From the NCBI GenBank assembly GCA_910586575.1, contig CAJUJQ010000091.1:1-12762 (forward strand): a stretch of DNA of 12,762 nucleotides. Reading direction: 5' to 3'. Positions 1 to 7,839 of this stretch are shown in pieces. This DNA comes from an uncultured Clostridia bacterium (GTDB lineage Bacteria; Bacillota; Clostridia; Oscillospirales; Butyricicoccaceae). Each line of letters starts with the position of its first letter. The first letter of the stretch is position 1. The translations under genes were made by a program, and so were the position numbers. Below the pieces are notes generated by a model, which ran no database searches, was not told where the DNA came from, and was given only the letters and a program-made list of their open reading frames with translations.

Positions 1-78
1 CGATATAAAGTTGACGAATGCTTGATGCACAAACCCGCCTGGCCCCCGTCCCGCCCGCAGGCGAAATGAAGTTTTACT

Positions 79-98
79 CAATTTTTTACAAAAAATTG
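79..98. repeat. Perfect A/T-rich palindrome (9-bp arms)
   Basis: CAATTTTTT-AC-AAAAAATTG is a perfect inverted repeat with a 2-nt centre. It lies next to the GC-rich tandem palindromes at 103-158. Read on the minus strand, downstream of glgA, the T-run follows the second GC-rich hairpin by about nine bases, so the two together could act as a terminator for glgBA, although the spacing is longer than ideal. It may instead be the end of a dispersed intergenic repeat. Confidence 0.6.
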
Positions 99-102
99 CG
101 GG

Positions 103-158
103 TGTCCAGAGGGCAGCGCCATCTGGCGGGGGTCCAGGGGGCAGCGCCCCTTGGCGCC
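103..158. repeat. Tandem pair of 28-bp palindromic repeat units
   Basis: Two units of 28 bp (103-130 and 131-158) agree at 21 of 28 positions, and at 16 of 17 across unit positions 2-18. Each holds a hairpin around a central AGC: CCAGAGGGC-AGC-GCCATCTGG (106-126) and CCAGGGGGC-AGC-GCCCCTTGG (134-154), each with one imperfect pair. It resembles the short GC-rich palindromes I associate with intergenic regions of Ruminococcaceae-type genomes; that family link is from memory and was not tested. It lies 23 bp past the glgA stop and may help to end the glgBA transcript or stabilise its 3' end. Confidence 0.65.
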
Positions 159-180
159 GTCTGCGGAGGACATCCAGCCG

Positions 181-1635
181 CTAATCAAGCGGCCACGTTG
201 TCCCTGCAATCAGGTTCCCGTAAAGCGCCTGGTACTGCCGCGCCGACGCATCCCACGAGAAGTCCGCATGCATATCGCGCTGAACCAGCATGTCCCAGGC
301 GTGGCGGTCCTCATGGTACAGCCGCTCAGCGGCTTCAAAGGCCCCGGCAAATGCGTCCGCCGAATAGTCGTCAAAGACAAAGCCCAGCCCGCCGCCTTCC
401 TCATAGGGCGTGACCGTGTCGCGCAGACCGCCTGTCCAGCGCACGACCGGCACCGTACCATAACGCATGGCAATCAGCTGCGACAGCCCGCACGGCTCAA
501 ACCGCGACGGCATCAGCAGCGCGTCCGCCCCGGCGTACAGCTTCCGGGAAAACGGCTCGTTGAATACCGGATATGCGCCAACCCGCCCCGGGAAGCGCTG
601 TCCCAGCTCATTGACCATCCGCGTATGCTGGTCGTCGCCGTCGCCGGTTATGATAATCTGCGCCCCGCGCGACACCATGCGCTCGGCGGCGGCGGCAATC
701 AAATCTATCCCCTTTTGGTCAGTCAGCCGCGAAATTGACGCCGCAAGGAAAGCATTCGGGTCCGGGTTCAAACTGAAATCCCGTTGGAGCTGTTCTTTAT
801 AGCATGCCTTCCCATCGCGCACGGACAGCGCACTGAAATGCGTGGGCAGGTAACTGTCGGTTTCCGGGCTGAAGCTTTCATAATCCACCCCGTTGATAAT
901 GCCGCTGACGACCTCGCGGCGCTCGCGCAGCAAATCACACAGCCCCTCGCCGTATTCCGGCTGCTGGATCTCCTGCGCGTAGCGCTCGCTGACTGTGGTG
1001 ACCCGGTCGGCATAATAAATACCGCAGCGCATAGGGTTCGCCGTCCAGTTGTACCACGCCATGCCGCCGGTACTGAATACCTCGTCGGGCAGACGGGTGC
1101 AGTACTGCATATAATTCCGGTCACAAACACCCTGGTAACGCAGATTATGGATGGTAAACACCGTCCGGATATCCTTATAAAACGGACGGCTGTTCCGTAG
1201 ATAGTAAATCAGTGCCGCCAGCGGCCCGGTGTGCCAATCGTTCAGGTGAACGACATCCGGACGATAGCCCAGGGCGGGCAGCGCCGCAATCACCGCGCAG
1301 GCAAAGAACGCAAAACGGCGGGTTTCCACCCCGCTGTCCCCATCATAAGGCTTTTTGCAGGTGAAATAATCGGGAGCCTGTAAAAAATAATGCTCCACCC
1401 CGTGCCAGTTGGCGTGATACATGCGCACCCGGCGTCCGCCGCCCTCGAAATCCACATAAAAGGACGCAAGGAAGCGCATCTCCACCACTTTGTCATTCAG
1501 GCAGGAATAGTAAGGCAGAATCACACGGACCTTGCAGTCCCGCAGGGCTTCCGGCAGGGAGGCCGCCACATCCCCAAGCCCGCCCGCTTTGATAAACGGC
1601 GCACATTCCGCAGTCACATACAATACCTGTATCAT
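181..1635 (-). CDS. glgA: Glycogen synthase (ADP-glucose type, GT5)
   Basis: Transfers glucose from ADP-glucose to the non-reducing end of alpha-1,4-glucan in the cytoplasm. The 484-residue length is normal for bacterial GlgA. The N-terminal KAGGLGDV motif (K16) is the nucleotide-sugar site of the GT5 family. HLNDWHTG (130-137) and TIHNLRYQG (161-169) belong to the first Rossmann domain. SRLTDQKG (302-309, R303 and K308) and PSRFEPCGL (376-384, E380) are the second-domain phosphate-binding and catalytic motifs, matching the known R300/K305/E377 of the E. coli enzyme. The ATG overlaps the glgB stop as ATGA, and an AAGGAGGG ribosome binding site (1645-1652) inside glgB sits 9 nt upstream, so translation is probably coupled to glgB. 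No glgC or glgD follows within the window. Identification is secure. Confidence 0.96.
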   Translation of the reverse strand: MIQVLYVTAECAPFIKAGGLGDVAASLPEALRDCKVRVILPYYSCLNDKVVEMRFLASFYVDFEGGGRRVRMYHANWHGVEHYFLQAPDYFTCKKPYDGDSGVETRRFAFFACAVIAALPALGYRPDVVHLNDWHTGPLAALIYYLRNSRPFYKDIRTVFTIHNLRYQGVCDRNYMQYCTRLPDEVFSTGGMAWYNWTANPMRCGIYYADRVTTVSERYAQEIQQPEYGEGLCDLLRERREVVSGIINGVDYESFSPETDSYLPTHFSALSVRDGKACYKEQLQRDFSLNPDPNAFLAASISRLTDQKGIDLIAAAAERMVSRGAQIIITGDGDDQHTRMVNELGQRFPGRVGAYPVFNEPFSRKLYAGADALLMPSRFEPCGLSQLIAMRYGTVPVVRWTGGLRDTVTPYEEGGGLGFVFDDYSADAFAGAFEAAERLYHEDRHAWDMLVQRDMHADFSWDASARQYQALYGNLIAGTTWPLD

Positions 1636-3449
1636 TCCGTGTGTCCCTCCTTCACCAGATAAATCACACTTCCAAACGGTACGAGATCCATTGCAAACGA
1701 GTACGGCATATCATGATGTGCACCGGCATGGGTGCGCAGCGTGCGCGGCTCCTCCGGGGTGCCGCCGCCGTAGCGCTGCCAATCCGAATTGAGCGCCTCG
1801 ACCAGCACGGCGGGCCGGTCAAAGCCGATGGGGAAACCGGGGTAAAAATTCCGGGAAAGGTTGAGCACAGCCAGCAGCCGTTCCCGTCCCAGGCCGCGCT
1901 CGTAGGCGTAGACGCACTGCGCCGGGGAGCTGTTTTCAATCCAGCGGAAGGACGCCGCGTTGTATTCATCGGCGTGCAGCGCCGGATGGATAAAGTACAG
2001 CCGGGAAAGCGCCGAAAACCACTCCATAAAGCTGTCATGCAGCGGGTATTTCAGCAAATCCCAATCCTGCCCGCGTTTCTCGTCCCACTCGCGCAGCTGT
2101 CCGAACTCGTTGCCCATAAAGTTCAGTTTTTTGCCCGGCTGGGTGAACATCAGCGTATAGAACGTACGCCCCTGCGGGAATTTCTGCTCATAATCGCCCC
2201 ACATGCGCTGTAAAACCGTGGTTTTGCCGTGCACCACCTCATCATGGGAGAGGGGGAGCAAAAACAGGTCATTGTAAAAATAGCTCATCGGCCAGCACAG
2301 CCTGCCGTATTGGGCGGTGCGCTGCTCGGGCGGCAGCTGGAAAAATTCCAGTGTATCATGCATCCAGCCAAGGTTCCACTTGAAATCAAAGCCCAGACCG
2401 TCATATTGGATGGGCGCGGTAACCTTCAAGTAAGCGGACGAATCCTCGGCGATGAGCAGCGCGGTCGGGAACCGCTCCTTAAGCCCGCCGTTCAGGCCGC
2501 GCAGGAAGGCAACGCCGTCATGGTTGATACCGCGGTTTTCGTCGCCCTGCCAATAGATGGCGTTGCGGATGGCGTCCATGCGCAGGCCGTCAAAGTGGTA
2601 CACATCCAGCCAATAATGCGCCGCCGACTGCAAAAAAGAACGAACCTCGGCACGCGAAAAGTTAAAATTGCAAGACCCCCATTCGCTGCGCGTGACATCA
2701 TCGAAGGGGTATTCGTACAGGTGCGTACCGTCGAACTCAAACAGCGCGTAATCATCGGGCGCGAAGTGCACCGGCACAAAGTCAAACAGCACGCCGATGC
2801 CGCTCCGGTGGCATTCGTTCACAAAATACTGTAAATCCTCCGCCGTGCCGTAGCGCGGGGTCGGGCAGAAAAAGCCGGTCACCTGGTAGCCCCAGGACTC
2901 GTCCGACGGGTGCTCGGACAGCGGCAGCAACTCAATATGGGTGAAGCCGTGCGCCTTGGCATAGGCAATCAAATCCCCGGCGATTTCACGGCAGGTATAC
3001 CATCCCTCGCCGTCCGGCTTTTTCCAGGAACCCATATGCACTTCGTAAATATTGATTGGCTTGTTATAGAAATCGGCGGCGCGCCCCTTCATCCATTTTT
3101 CGTCCGTAAATTGGAACCGCCCGGTTTCGGTAATGACCGAGCAGGTCGCCGGGCGCAGCTCGGAGCCTCTGCCGAAGGGGTCGGCACGGTCGCGGGTGCG
3201 CCCGCCGTATTCGTCGATGCGGTATTTGTAGCTCTGCCCCTCCTGCGCCCCCTCGTACCACAGGTACCAGACACCCGGGTTTTCTTCCCGTTCCATCGGC
3301 GCCGGCTGCCAGCCGTTAAAATCACCAATGACCGAAACCGCGTTCGCGTTCGGCGCGTACACGCGGAACAAAACACCGTTCGGCTCGATATGTGCCCCCA
3401 AAAATGTATAAGCAGTGAATGAACTGCCGTCATAAAAAGAAGGTATCAT
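1632..3449 (-). CDS. glgB: 1,4-alpha-glucan branching enzyme (GH13)
   Basis: Cuts alpha-1,4-glucan and rejoins the piece through an alpha-1,6 bond, making glycogen branches. With the start chosen here it is 605 residues. An N-terminal CBM48-type beta-sandwich (about 20-80, with GDFNGW at 42-47) precedes the GH13 barrel. The four GH13 motifs are visible: DFVPVHF (223-229), GLRMDAIRN (288-296, nucleophile D292), LLIAEDSS (331-338, acid/base E335) and LSHDEVVHG (400-408, D403). A C-terminal all-beta domain ends the protein. The frame is open 14 codons further up to 3491, but the ATG at 3449 has a perfect AGGAGG 7 nt upstream, while the upstream ATG has no comparable site. It is the first gene of a glgB-glgA operon, overlapping glgA by 4 bp. 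Confidence 0.95.
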   Translation of the reverse strand: MIPSFYDGSSFTAYTFLGAHIEPNGVLFRVYAPNANAVSVIGDFNGWQPAPMEREENPGVWYLWYEGAQEGQSYKYRIDEYGGRTRDRADPFGRGSELRPATCSVITETGRFQFTDEKWMKGRAADFYNKPINIYEVHMGSWKKPDGEGWYTCREIAGDLIAYAKAHGFTHIELLPLSEHPSDESWGYQVTGFFCPTPRYGTAEDLQYFVNECHRSGIGVLFDFVPVHFAPDDYALFEFDGTHLYEYPFDDVTRSEWGSCNFNFSRAEVRSFLQSAAHYWLDVYHFDGLRMDAIRNAIYWQGDENRGINHDGVAFLRGLNGGLKERFPTALLIAEDSSAYLKVTAPIQYDGLGFDFKWNLGWMHDTLEFFQLPPEQRTAQYGRLCWPMSYFYNDLFLLPLSHDEVVHGKTTVLQRMWGDYEQKFPQGRTFYTLMFTQPGKKLNFMGNEFGQLREWDEKRGQDWDLLKYPLHDSFMEWFSALSRLYFIHPALHADEYNAASFRWIENSSPAQCVYAYERGLGRERLLAVLNLSRNFYPGFPIGFDRPAVLVEALNSDWQRYGGGTPEEPRTLRTHAGAHHDMPYSFAMDLVPFGSVIYLVKEGHTE

Positions 3450-3456
3450 CCTATTG

Positions 3457-3462
3457 CCTCCT
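3457..3462 (-). promoter_or_regulatory. Ribosome binding site fixing the glgB start
   Basis: Minus-strand AGGAGG lies 7 nt before the ATG at 3449. It argues against the longer reading frame that begins at 3491. Confidence 0.85.
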
Positions 3463-3548
3463 GTCCATATTTCCTGCATCCGAAAATCCAAACGTCACTT
3501 GGCATCCGACGTTCCGGACTGTCTGCACAAGAAAAATCCCTATATACC

Positions 3549-3577
3549 AGTATACTCCAAACATCCCGTTTCGACAA
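3549..3577 (-). promoter_or_regulatory. Predicted sigma-A promoter of glgBA
   Basis: On the minus strand a TTGTCG -35 (3572-3577) and a TATACT -10 (3549-3554) are separated by exactly 17 bp. Transcription would begin near 3542 and give a leader of about 93 nt before glgB. The -35 matches TTGACA at four of six positions. It faces away from the trp promoter, with 57 bp between the two -35 boxes. Confidence 0.65.
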
Positions 3578-3634
3578 GCGTTCCCGCCCTATTTTTTGTC
3601 AGAGGTCTTTCCACAAATTTCCGAAAAAAAATAC

Positions 3635-3663
3635 TTGACAAAACCGGTAGGAAAGCATATACT
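3635..3663 (+). promoter_or_regulatory. Predicted sigma-A promoter of the trp operon
   Basis: A consensus TTGACA -35 (3635-3640), a 17-bp spacer and a TATACT -10 (3658-3663, one mismatch). The start of transcription would be near 3670, just before the T-box leader, so the promoter looks strong and unregulated, with control left to the leader RNA. Confidence 0.85.
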
Positions 3664-3690
3664 GTTTAACAGAGTAAATCGCCAAACCGC

Positions 3691-3954
3691 AGAGCAAGAG
3701 TAAGTACGGACGAACACCGCGTTCCCAGAGAGCCGCCCACCGGTGCGAGGGCAGCAGCGCAGGACGTTCCCGAATGGACTTGTGAGGGCGGCCTGAAATC
3801 CACGGAGAGTATGGCCGACGGGGTTCCCGCCGTTACCAGGGAGGGCGCGTGTTGGCGCGCTGCTGAGTGGGCGCATGCGCGCCAATTTGGGTGGTACCGC
3901 AGAAGCTATCGCTTTTGTCCCATGATGTTTCATCATGTGGCAAAAGCGTTTTTT
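3691..3954 (+). promoter_or_regulatory. T-box riboswitch sensing tRNA-Trp
   Basis: A leader RNA that binds tRNA-Trp and reads its charging state, allowing trp transcription when the tRNA is uncharged. The stem I base pairs CAAG (3695-3698) with CTTG (3779-3782). The AGTA of the specifier loop is at 3703-3706, the AGAGAG distal-loop motif at 3727-3732, and the specifier loop GAA-TGG-A at 3772-3778 gives codon UGG at 3775-3777, meaning Trp. A stem II with S-turn-like GAAA and AGAGTA elements lies within 3790-3815, and CCGTTA (3830-3835) matches the usual stem IIA/B motif. Stem III is a perfect 9-bp pairing of 3852-3860 with 3877-3885. The T-box GGGTGGTACC is at 3889-3898, with UGGU as the bulge that pairs with the tRNA 3' end. 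The terminator follows at 3910-3954. Confidence 0.95.
3910..3954 (+). terminator. T-box intrinsic terminator
   Basis: CGCTTTTG (3910-3917) pairs with CAAAAGCG (3941-3948), an inner CATGATG/CATCATG stem closes on a TTT loop, and six Ts follow (3949-3954). By T-box logic this hairpin is replaced by the antiterminator at the GGGTGGTACC motif when uncharged tRNA-Trp is bound. Confidence 0.93.
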
Positions 3955-3980
3955 ATTTCCCTTTTTAGGAGGTCTTTGTT

Positions 3981-5438
3981 ATGATAACACCGAGCTGTGA
4001 CGAAATTTTATCGCTGGCAACGGATTACACCACCATCCCGGTCTGCCGGGAGGTTTACGCCGACGTGACCACGCCCATCCGCCTGCTGCGGCGGCTGCAA
4101 GCGCGTTCCTCCCGCTTCTTCCTGCTGGAAAGCGTCGAAGGCGGCGAAAAATGGGCGCGCTATTCCTTCCTGGGCTACGACCCCATTTTGCGCGTGGCCT
4201 GTAAAAACGGTGTTGTCACAGTGAAGGGCGCGGAAAGCCGTACCGTCGAGACCGGCAAGCCGCTGGATGTCCTGCGGGAAATCCTGTCCCGCTACCGCGC
4301 GCCCCGGCTGGAAGGGCTGCCGCCTTTTACCGGGGGCTTTGTCGGGTACTTCGCCTACGCGATGCTGTCCTATGCCGAGCCGACACTGGATATCCAGCGC
4401 GGCGCGTGGGACGATTTCGACCTGATGCTGTTCGACAAGGTCATTGCCTATGACCACCTCAAGCAAAAAATCACGCTGATTGCCAATATCCAGACCGACC
4501 ACGTGATGGAAAACTACGGCGCGGCCTGCGCGGCACTCGAAAGCATGGCGGCGCTGGTCTCCGACCAAAGCCCGCTGCCCTGTCAGGCGCACGCGCCCAA
4601 GCCCACGTTCACCTGCAGCATGACGCTTGGCGAATACACCGCCATGGTGGAAAAAACCCGTGATTATATCTTCGATGGCGATATCTTCCAGGCGGTGCAG
4701 TCGCGCCAGTTCCAAAGCCCCTACGAAGGCTCGCTGCTGAACGCTTACCGCGTCCTGCGCACGACCAACCCTTCCCCCTATATGGTATTCCTTTCGATTG
4801 ACGGCGACGAAATCATGTGCTCCTCCCCCGAGACCCTTGTCCGGCTGCAAAACGGGCGGCTGACCACCTTCCCGGTAGCGGGTTCCCGGCCACGCGGAAA
4901 AACTTGCGAGGAGGACCGGGCACTCGAGCGCGAGCTGCTCGCCGACGAAAAGGAGCTTTCCGAGCACAACATGCTGGTGGATTTGGGGCGCAACGACCTG
5001 GGGCGCATTTCCGAGGTCGGCTCGGTCGAGGTGACCGGCTACAAGATGGTGCACCGCTACTCCCGTATTATGCACATCTGCTCACAGGTTGAAAGCAATA
5101 TCCGTCCGGACTGTGATGCCTGCTCTGCAGTCGAAGCCGTCCTCCCGGCGGGCACGCTGTCCGGCGCGCCCAAAATCCGCGCCTGCGAGATTATCCAGGA
5201 GCTGGAACAGCGCCCGCGTGGTATCTATGGCGGCGCACTTGGCTACCTTGACTTCACCGGCAACCTGGACACCTGCATTGCCATCCGCATGGCGGCAAAG
5301 AAAGACGGCATTGTCAGCGTGCAGGCCGGCGGCGGCATTGTCGCCGACTCGGCGCCCGAAACCGAGTATCAGGAAAGCGCAAACAAGGCGCGCGCCGTCA
5401 TTGACGCAATTGAACGCGCAGCGGAAGCGGAGGATTGA
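3981..5438 (+). CDS. trpE: Anthranilate synthase component I
   Basis: With TrpG it converts chorismate and glutamine-derived ammonia to anthranilate, the first committed step of tryptophan synthesis. The length of 485 residues is usual. The LLES motif (48-51), part of the tryptophan feedback site in characterised TrpE proteins, is intact, as is the linked SFLGYDP segment. The chorismate-binding C-terminal domain shows PVAGSRPRGKT (298-308), LVDLGRNDLGR (332-342), PAGTLSGAPKIRA (389-401) and AGGGIVADSAPETEYQE (449-465). An AGGAGG (3967-3972) lies 8 nt before the ATG. It is the first gene after the T-box leader. PabB and other chorismate enzymes are related, but the LLES motif and the trp context make TrpE the clear choice. 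Confidence 0.97.
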   Translation: MITPSCDEILSLATDYTTIPVCREVYADVTTPIRLLRRLQARSSRFFLLESVEGGEKWARYSFLGYDPILRVACKNGVVTVKGAESRTVETGKPLDVLREILSRYRAPRLEGLPPFTGGFVGYFAYAMLSYAEPTLDIQRGAWDDFDLMLFDKVIAYDHLKQKITLIANIQTDHVMENYGAACAALESMAALVSDQSPLPCQAHAPKPTFTCSMTLGEYTAMVEKTRDYIFDGDIFQAVQSRQFQSPYEGSLLNAYRVLRTTNPSPYMVFLSIDGDEIMCSSPETLVRLQNGRLTTFPVAGSRPRGKTCEEDRALERELLADEKELSEHNMLVDLGRNDLGRISEVGSVEVTGYKMVHRYSRIMHICSQVESNIRPDCDACSAVEAVLPAGTLSGAPKIRACEIIQELEQRPRGIYGGALGYLDFTGNLDTCIAIRMAAKKDGIVSVQAGGGIVADSAPETEYQESANKARAVIDAIERAAEAED

Positions 5439-5441
5439 ACC

Positions 5442-6044
5442 ATGGTTGTTTTAATTGATAATTACGACAGCTTTTCCTATAACCTTTACCAGCAGGCGGC
5501 GGCGATACAGCCCGATATCCGGGTCATCCGCAACGACGGGATTTCGGTGGAAGAGCTGGAAGCCCTGCAACCGTCCCACATCCTGCTCTCGCCCGGGCCG
5601 GGCTACCCCAAGGACGCAGGCATCTGCGAGGAGGTGATCCGCAGGCTGGGCGGCGGCATCCCGATCCTGGGGGTGTGCCTGGGGCATCAGGCGATTTGCG
5701 AGGTGTTCGGCGCGAAAATCAGCCACGCCCGCCAGCTGATGCACGGCAAGCAAAGCCTGCTGTCCATCGACTGCGCCGAGCCGCTGTTTGCGGGTCTGCC
5801 GAGCCAGCTCACGGCGGCGCGCTATCACTCGCTTGTCGCCGAAGAAAACACCATCCCGGACTGCCTGAAGGTTATCGCGCGCGACGGCATCGGAGAGGTG
5901 ATGGCGGCGCGCCACCGGGAAAAGCCCGTTTACGGCGTGCAGTTCCACCCCGAATCCATTCTGACCCCGCAGGGTAATATCATTATGCGGAACTTTTTAA
6001 CCACAGTACACGAAAACCACTTTTCCAGGAGGACACTCATATGA
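5442..6044 (+). CDS. trpG: Anthranilate synthase component II (glutamine amidotransferase)
   Basis: Class I glutamine amidotransferase that releases ammonia from glutamine for TrpE. The 200-residue protein has the standard motifs: DNYDSFSYNL (6-15), LLSPGPGYP (48-56), GVCLGHQAI (77-85) with nucleophile C79, and GVQFHPES (165-172) with H169 and E171 completing the triad. It is not fused to TrpE or TrpD, unlike in some lineages. It begins 3 bp after the trpE stop and has GGAGG (5429-5433) 8 nt upstream. In many Firmicutes one such subunit also serves PabB for folate; whether that holds here cannot be seen from this window. Confidence 0.96.
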   Translation: MVVLIDNYDSFSYNLYQQAAAIQPDIRVIRNDGISVEELEALQPSHILLSPGPGYPKDAGICEEVIRRLGGGIPILGVCLGHQAICEVFGAKISHARQLMHGKQSLLSIDCAEPLFAGLPSQLTAARYHSLVAEENTIPDCLKVIARDGIGEVMAARHREKPVYGVQFHPESILTPQGNIIMRNFLTTVHENHFSRRTLI

Positions 6045-7057
6045 TACAGCAAGCAATCCACACCGTGATTAACGGCAAAGACTTGGACTACGATACCGCC
6101 CGCGCCACCATGGAGGAAATGATGGACGGCGCCGCCACCGAAATCGAAATGGCAACCCTGCTCACCGCCCTGCGCATGAAGGGCGAAACCATCACCGAAA
6201 TTACCGCCTGCGCCGAGGTGATGCGCGAAAAGGGCGCGCACATCGACCCGCGCGGCGCGGTCATGGAAATTGTCGGCACCGGCGGCGACGAAGTCGGCTC
6301 GTTCAATATCTCCACAACCTCCGCGTTCGTCGTCGCGGCGGGCGGCGTGCCCGTCGCCAAGCACGGCAACCGCTCGGTGTCGTCCAAGTCGGGCGCGGCT
6401 GATGTGCTCGAAGAGCTTGGCGTTGCCATCGACCTCAGCCCCGAACAGAACGAGCGCGTACTGGCGGAAACCGGCATCTGCTTCCTGTTCGCGCAGGGCT
6501 ACCATAAGTCCATGAAAAACGTTGCCCCCGTGCGCAAGGGTATGCGCGAGCGCACCCTGTTTAATATCCTGGGGCCGCTTTCCAACCCGGCGCGCGCCTC
6601 CATGCAGCTGCTCGGCGTTTACGACGAAAACCTTGTTATGCCGATGGCACAGGTGCTTTCCAACCTTGGCGTCACGCGCGGTATGGTTGTCTGTGGCGGC
6701 GGCATGGACGAGGCCAGCCTGTCCGGCGTCAACAAGGCGTGTGAAATCCGCTTCGGCGAGCTGACCCCTTACGACTTCACCCCCACCGATGTCGGCCTGC
6801 CCGCCTGCACGGTCGGCGACCTGCGCGGCGGCTCCCCCAAGGAGAACGCGCGGATTACCCGCGACGTGCTGGGCGGCGCAGAAAAAGGCGCAAAGCGGGA
6901 TGAAATCCTGTTAAACGCGGGCATTGCCCTTTACCTGGGGATTGACGGCATCAACATGAAGGAGGGCATTGCCAAGGCCGCCGAGCTGATTGACAGCGGC
7001 GCGGCGCTCCGCAAGCTGGACGCCTTCGTGAAAGCCACGCAGGAGGCCGCGAAATGA
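6041..7057 (+). CDS. trpD: Anthranilate phosphoribosyltransferase
   Basis: Joins anthranilate to PRPP, giving N-(5'-phosphoribosyl)anthranilate. At 338 residues it has the normal size of the stand-alone enzyme. The small helical N-terminal domain is followed by the PRPP-binding GTGGDE (79-84), the NISTTSAFV stretch (89-97) and the glycine-rich KHGNRSVSSKSG loop (107-118) that holds pyrophosphate and anthranilate. RERTLFNILGPLSNPA appears further on. The ATG overlaps the trpG stop as ATGA, and AGGAGG (6027-6032) lies 8 nt upstream, a layout typical of translational coupling. Confidence 0.97.
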   Translation: MIQQAIHTVINGKDLDYDTARATMEEMMDGAATEIEMATLLTALRMKGETITEITACAEVMREKGAHIDPRGAVMEIVGTGGDEVGSFNISTTSAFVVAAGGVPVAKHGNRSVSSKSGAADVLEELGVAIDLSPEQNERVLAETGICFLFAQGYHKSMKNVAPVRKGMRERTLFNILGPLSNPARASMQLLGVYDENLVMPMAQVLSNLGVTRGMVVCGGGMDEASLSGVNKACEIRFGELTPYDFTPTDVGLPACTVGDLRGGSPKENARITRDVLGGAEKGAKRDEILLNAGIALYLGIDGINMKEGIAKAAELIDSGAALRKLDAFVKATQEAAK

Positions 7058-7839
7058 TTCTTGACGATCTTGCCGCCCATGCGCGGGCACGTGTCGCGGC
7101 GGATATGGCGGAAAACTCCCTGGATGTCCTCCGTATGCACTGCGAAGCGCTGGGGCGCGCGGACGGGGCGCGGTTTGAACGGGCGCTGAAACGCCCCGGC
7201 CTGTCCTTTATCTGCGAGGTCAAAAAGGCCAGCCCGTCCAAGGGTGTCATTGACCCACGGTTCGACTACCTTTCAATTGCACAGGCCTATGAAGCCGCGG
7301 GCGCAGACTGCGTTTCCTGCCTGACCGAGCCGAAGTGGTTCCTTGGCTCGGACGCGGTTTTCCAAGAAATCCGGGGCGCGGTTTCCACGCCGATGATTCG
7401 CAAGGACTTCACTATCGATGAATACCAGATTTATCAGGCGCGGCTGATGGGCGCGGACGCGGTACTGCTGATTTGCGCGCTGCTGGATACCCGCACCATC
7501 GCGCGGTATTTGGAGCTTTGCGACACGCTCGGTTTGTCCGCGCTGGTTGAAACGCACGACGAAAGGGAAATCGAATCCGCTGTTTCGGCGGGCGCGCGCA
7601 TGATTGGCATCAACAACCGGAACCTCAAGAATTTTGCCGTCGATTTCGGGAACGCCGCCCGCCTGCGCGGGCGGATCCCGCCGGAAGCGCTCTTCGTCGC
7701 GGAAAGCGGCGTTTCCTCCCCAGCGGACGCAGCAGCCCTGCACCGGATTGGCGCGGACGCGGTACTCGTCGGCGAAGCCCTGATGCGGGCAAATGACAAA
7801 GGCGCTATGCTCGCCGCAATGCGGGAGGCGGCAAAGTGA
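7054..7839 (+). CDS. trpC: Indole-3-glycerol-phosphate synthase
   Basis: Closes the indole ring from the carboxyphenylamino-deoxyribulose phosphate made by TrpF. It is a single-domain TIM barrel of 261 residues, not fused to TrpF as in E. coli. Catalytic motifs are all in place: ICEVKKASPSKG (53-64) with E55 and K57, IRKDF (115-119) with K117, LVETHDE (164-170) with E166, GINNRNLK (185-192) and VAESGVS (215-221) with E217. The ATG overlaps the trpD stop by 4 bp, and AGGAGG (7041-7046) sits 7 nt upstream inside trpD. In pathway order it acts after TrpF, although its gene comes first. Confidence 0.97.
   Translation: MILDDLAAHARARVAADMAENSLDVLRMHCEALGRADGARFERALKRPGLSFICEVKKASPSKGVIDPRFDYLSIAQAYEAAGADCVSCLTEPKWFLGSDAVFQEIRGAVSTPMIRKDFTIDEYQIYQARLMGADAVLLICALLDTRTIARYLELCDTLGLSALVETHDEREIESAVSAGARMIGINNRNLKNFAVDFGNAARLRGRIPPEALFVAESGVSSPADAAALHRIGADAVLVGEALMRANDKGAMLAAMREAAK

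Noticed and set aside
18..413. A plus-strand open frame at the left edge
   Set aside because: It runs across the palindromic repeats and antisense to the end of glgA and has no recognisable product or ribosome binding site.
2229..2834. Long plus-strand open frame within glgB
   Set aside because: It is antisense to the GH13 barrel coding region, has no supporting start signals, and shows no protein family features.
4008..5075. A 355-codon open frame on the minus strand, antisense to trpE
   Set aside because: It has no ribosome binding site of note, is fully covered by trpE whose motifs are intact, and its composition is the kind expected from the complementary strand of a GC-rich gene.
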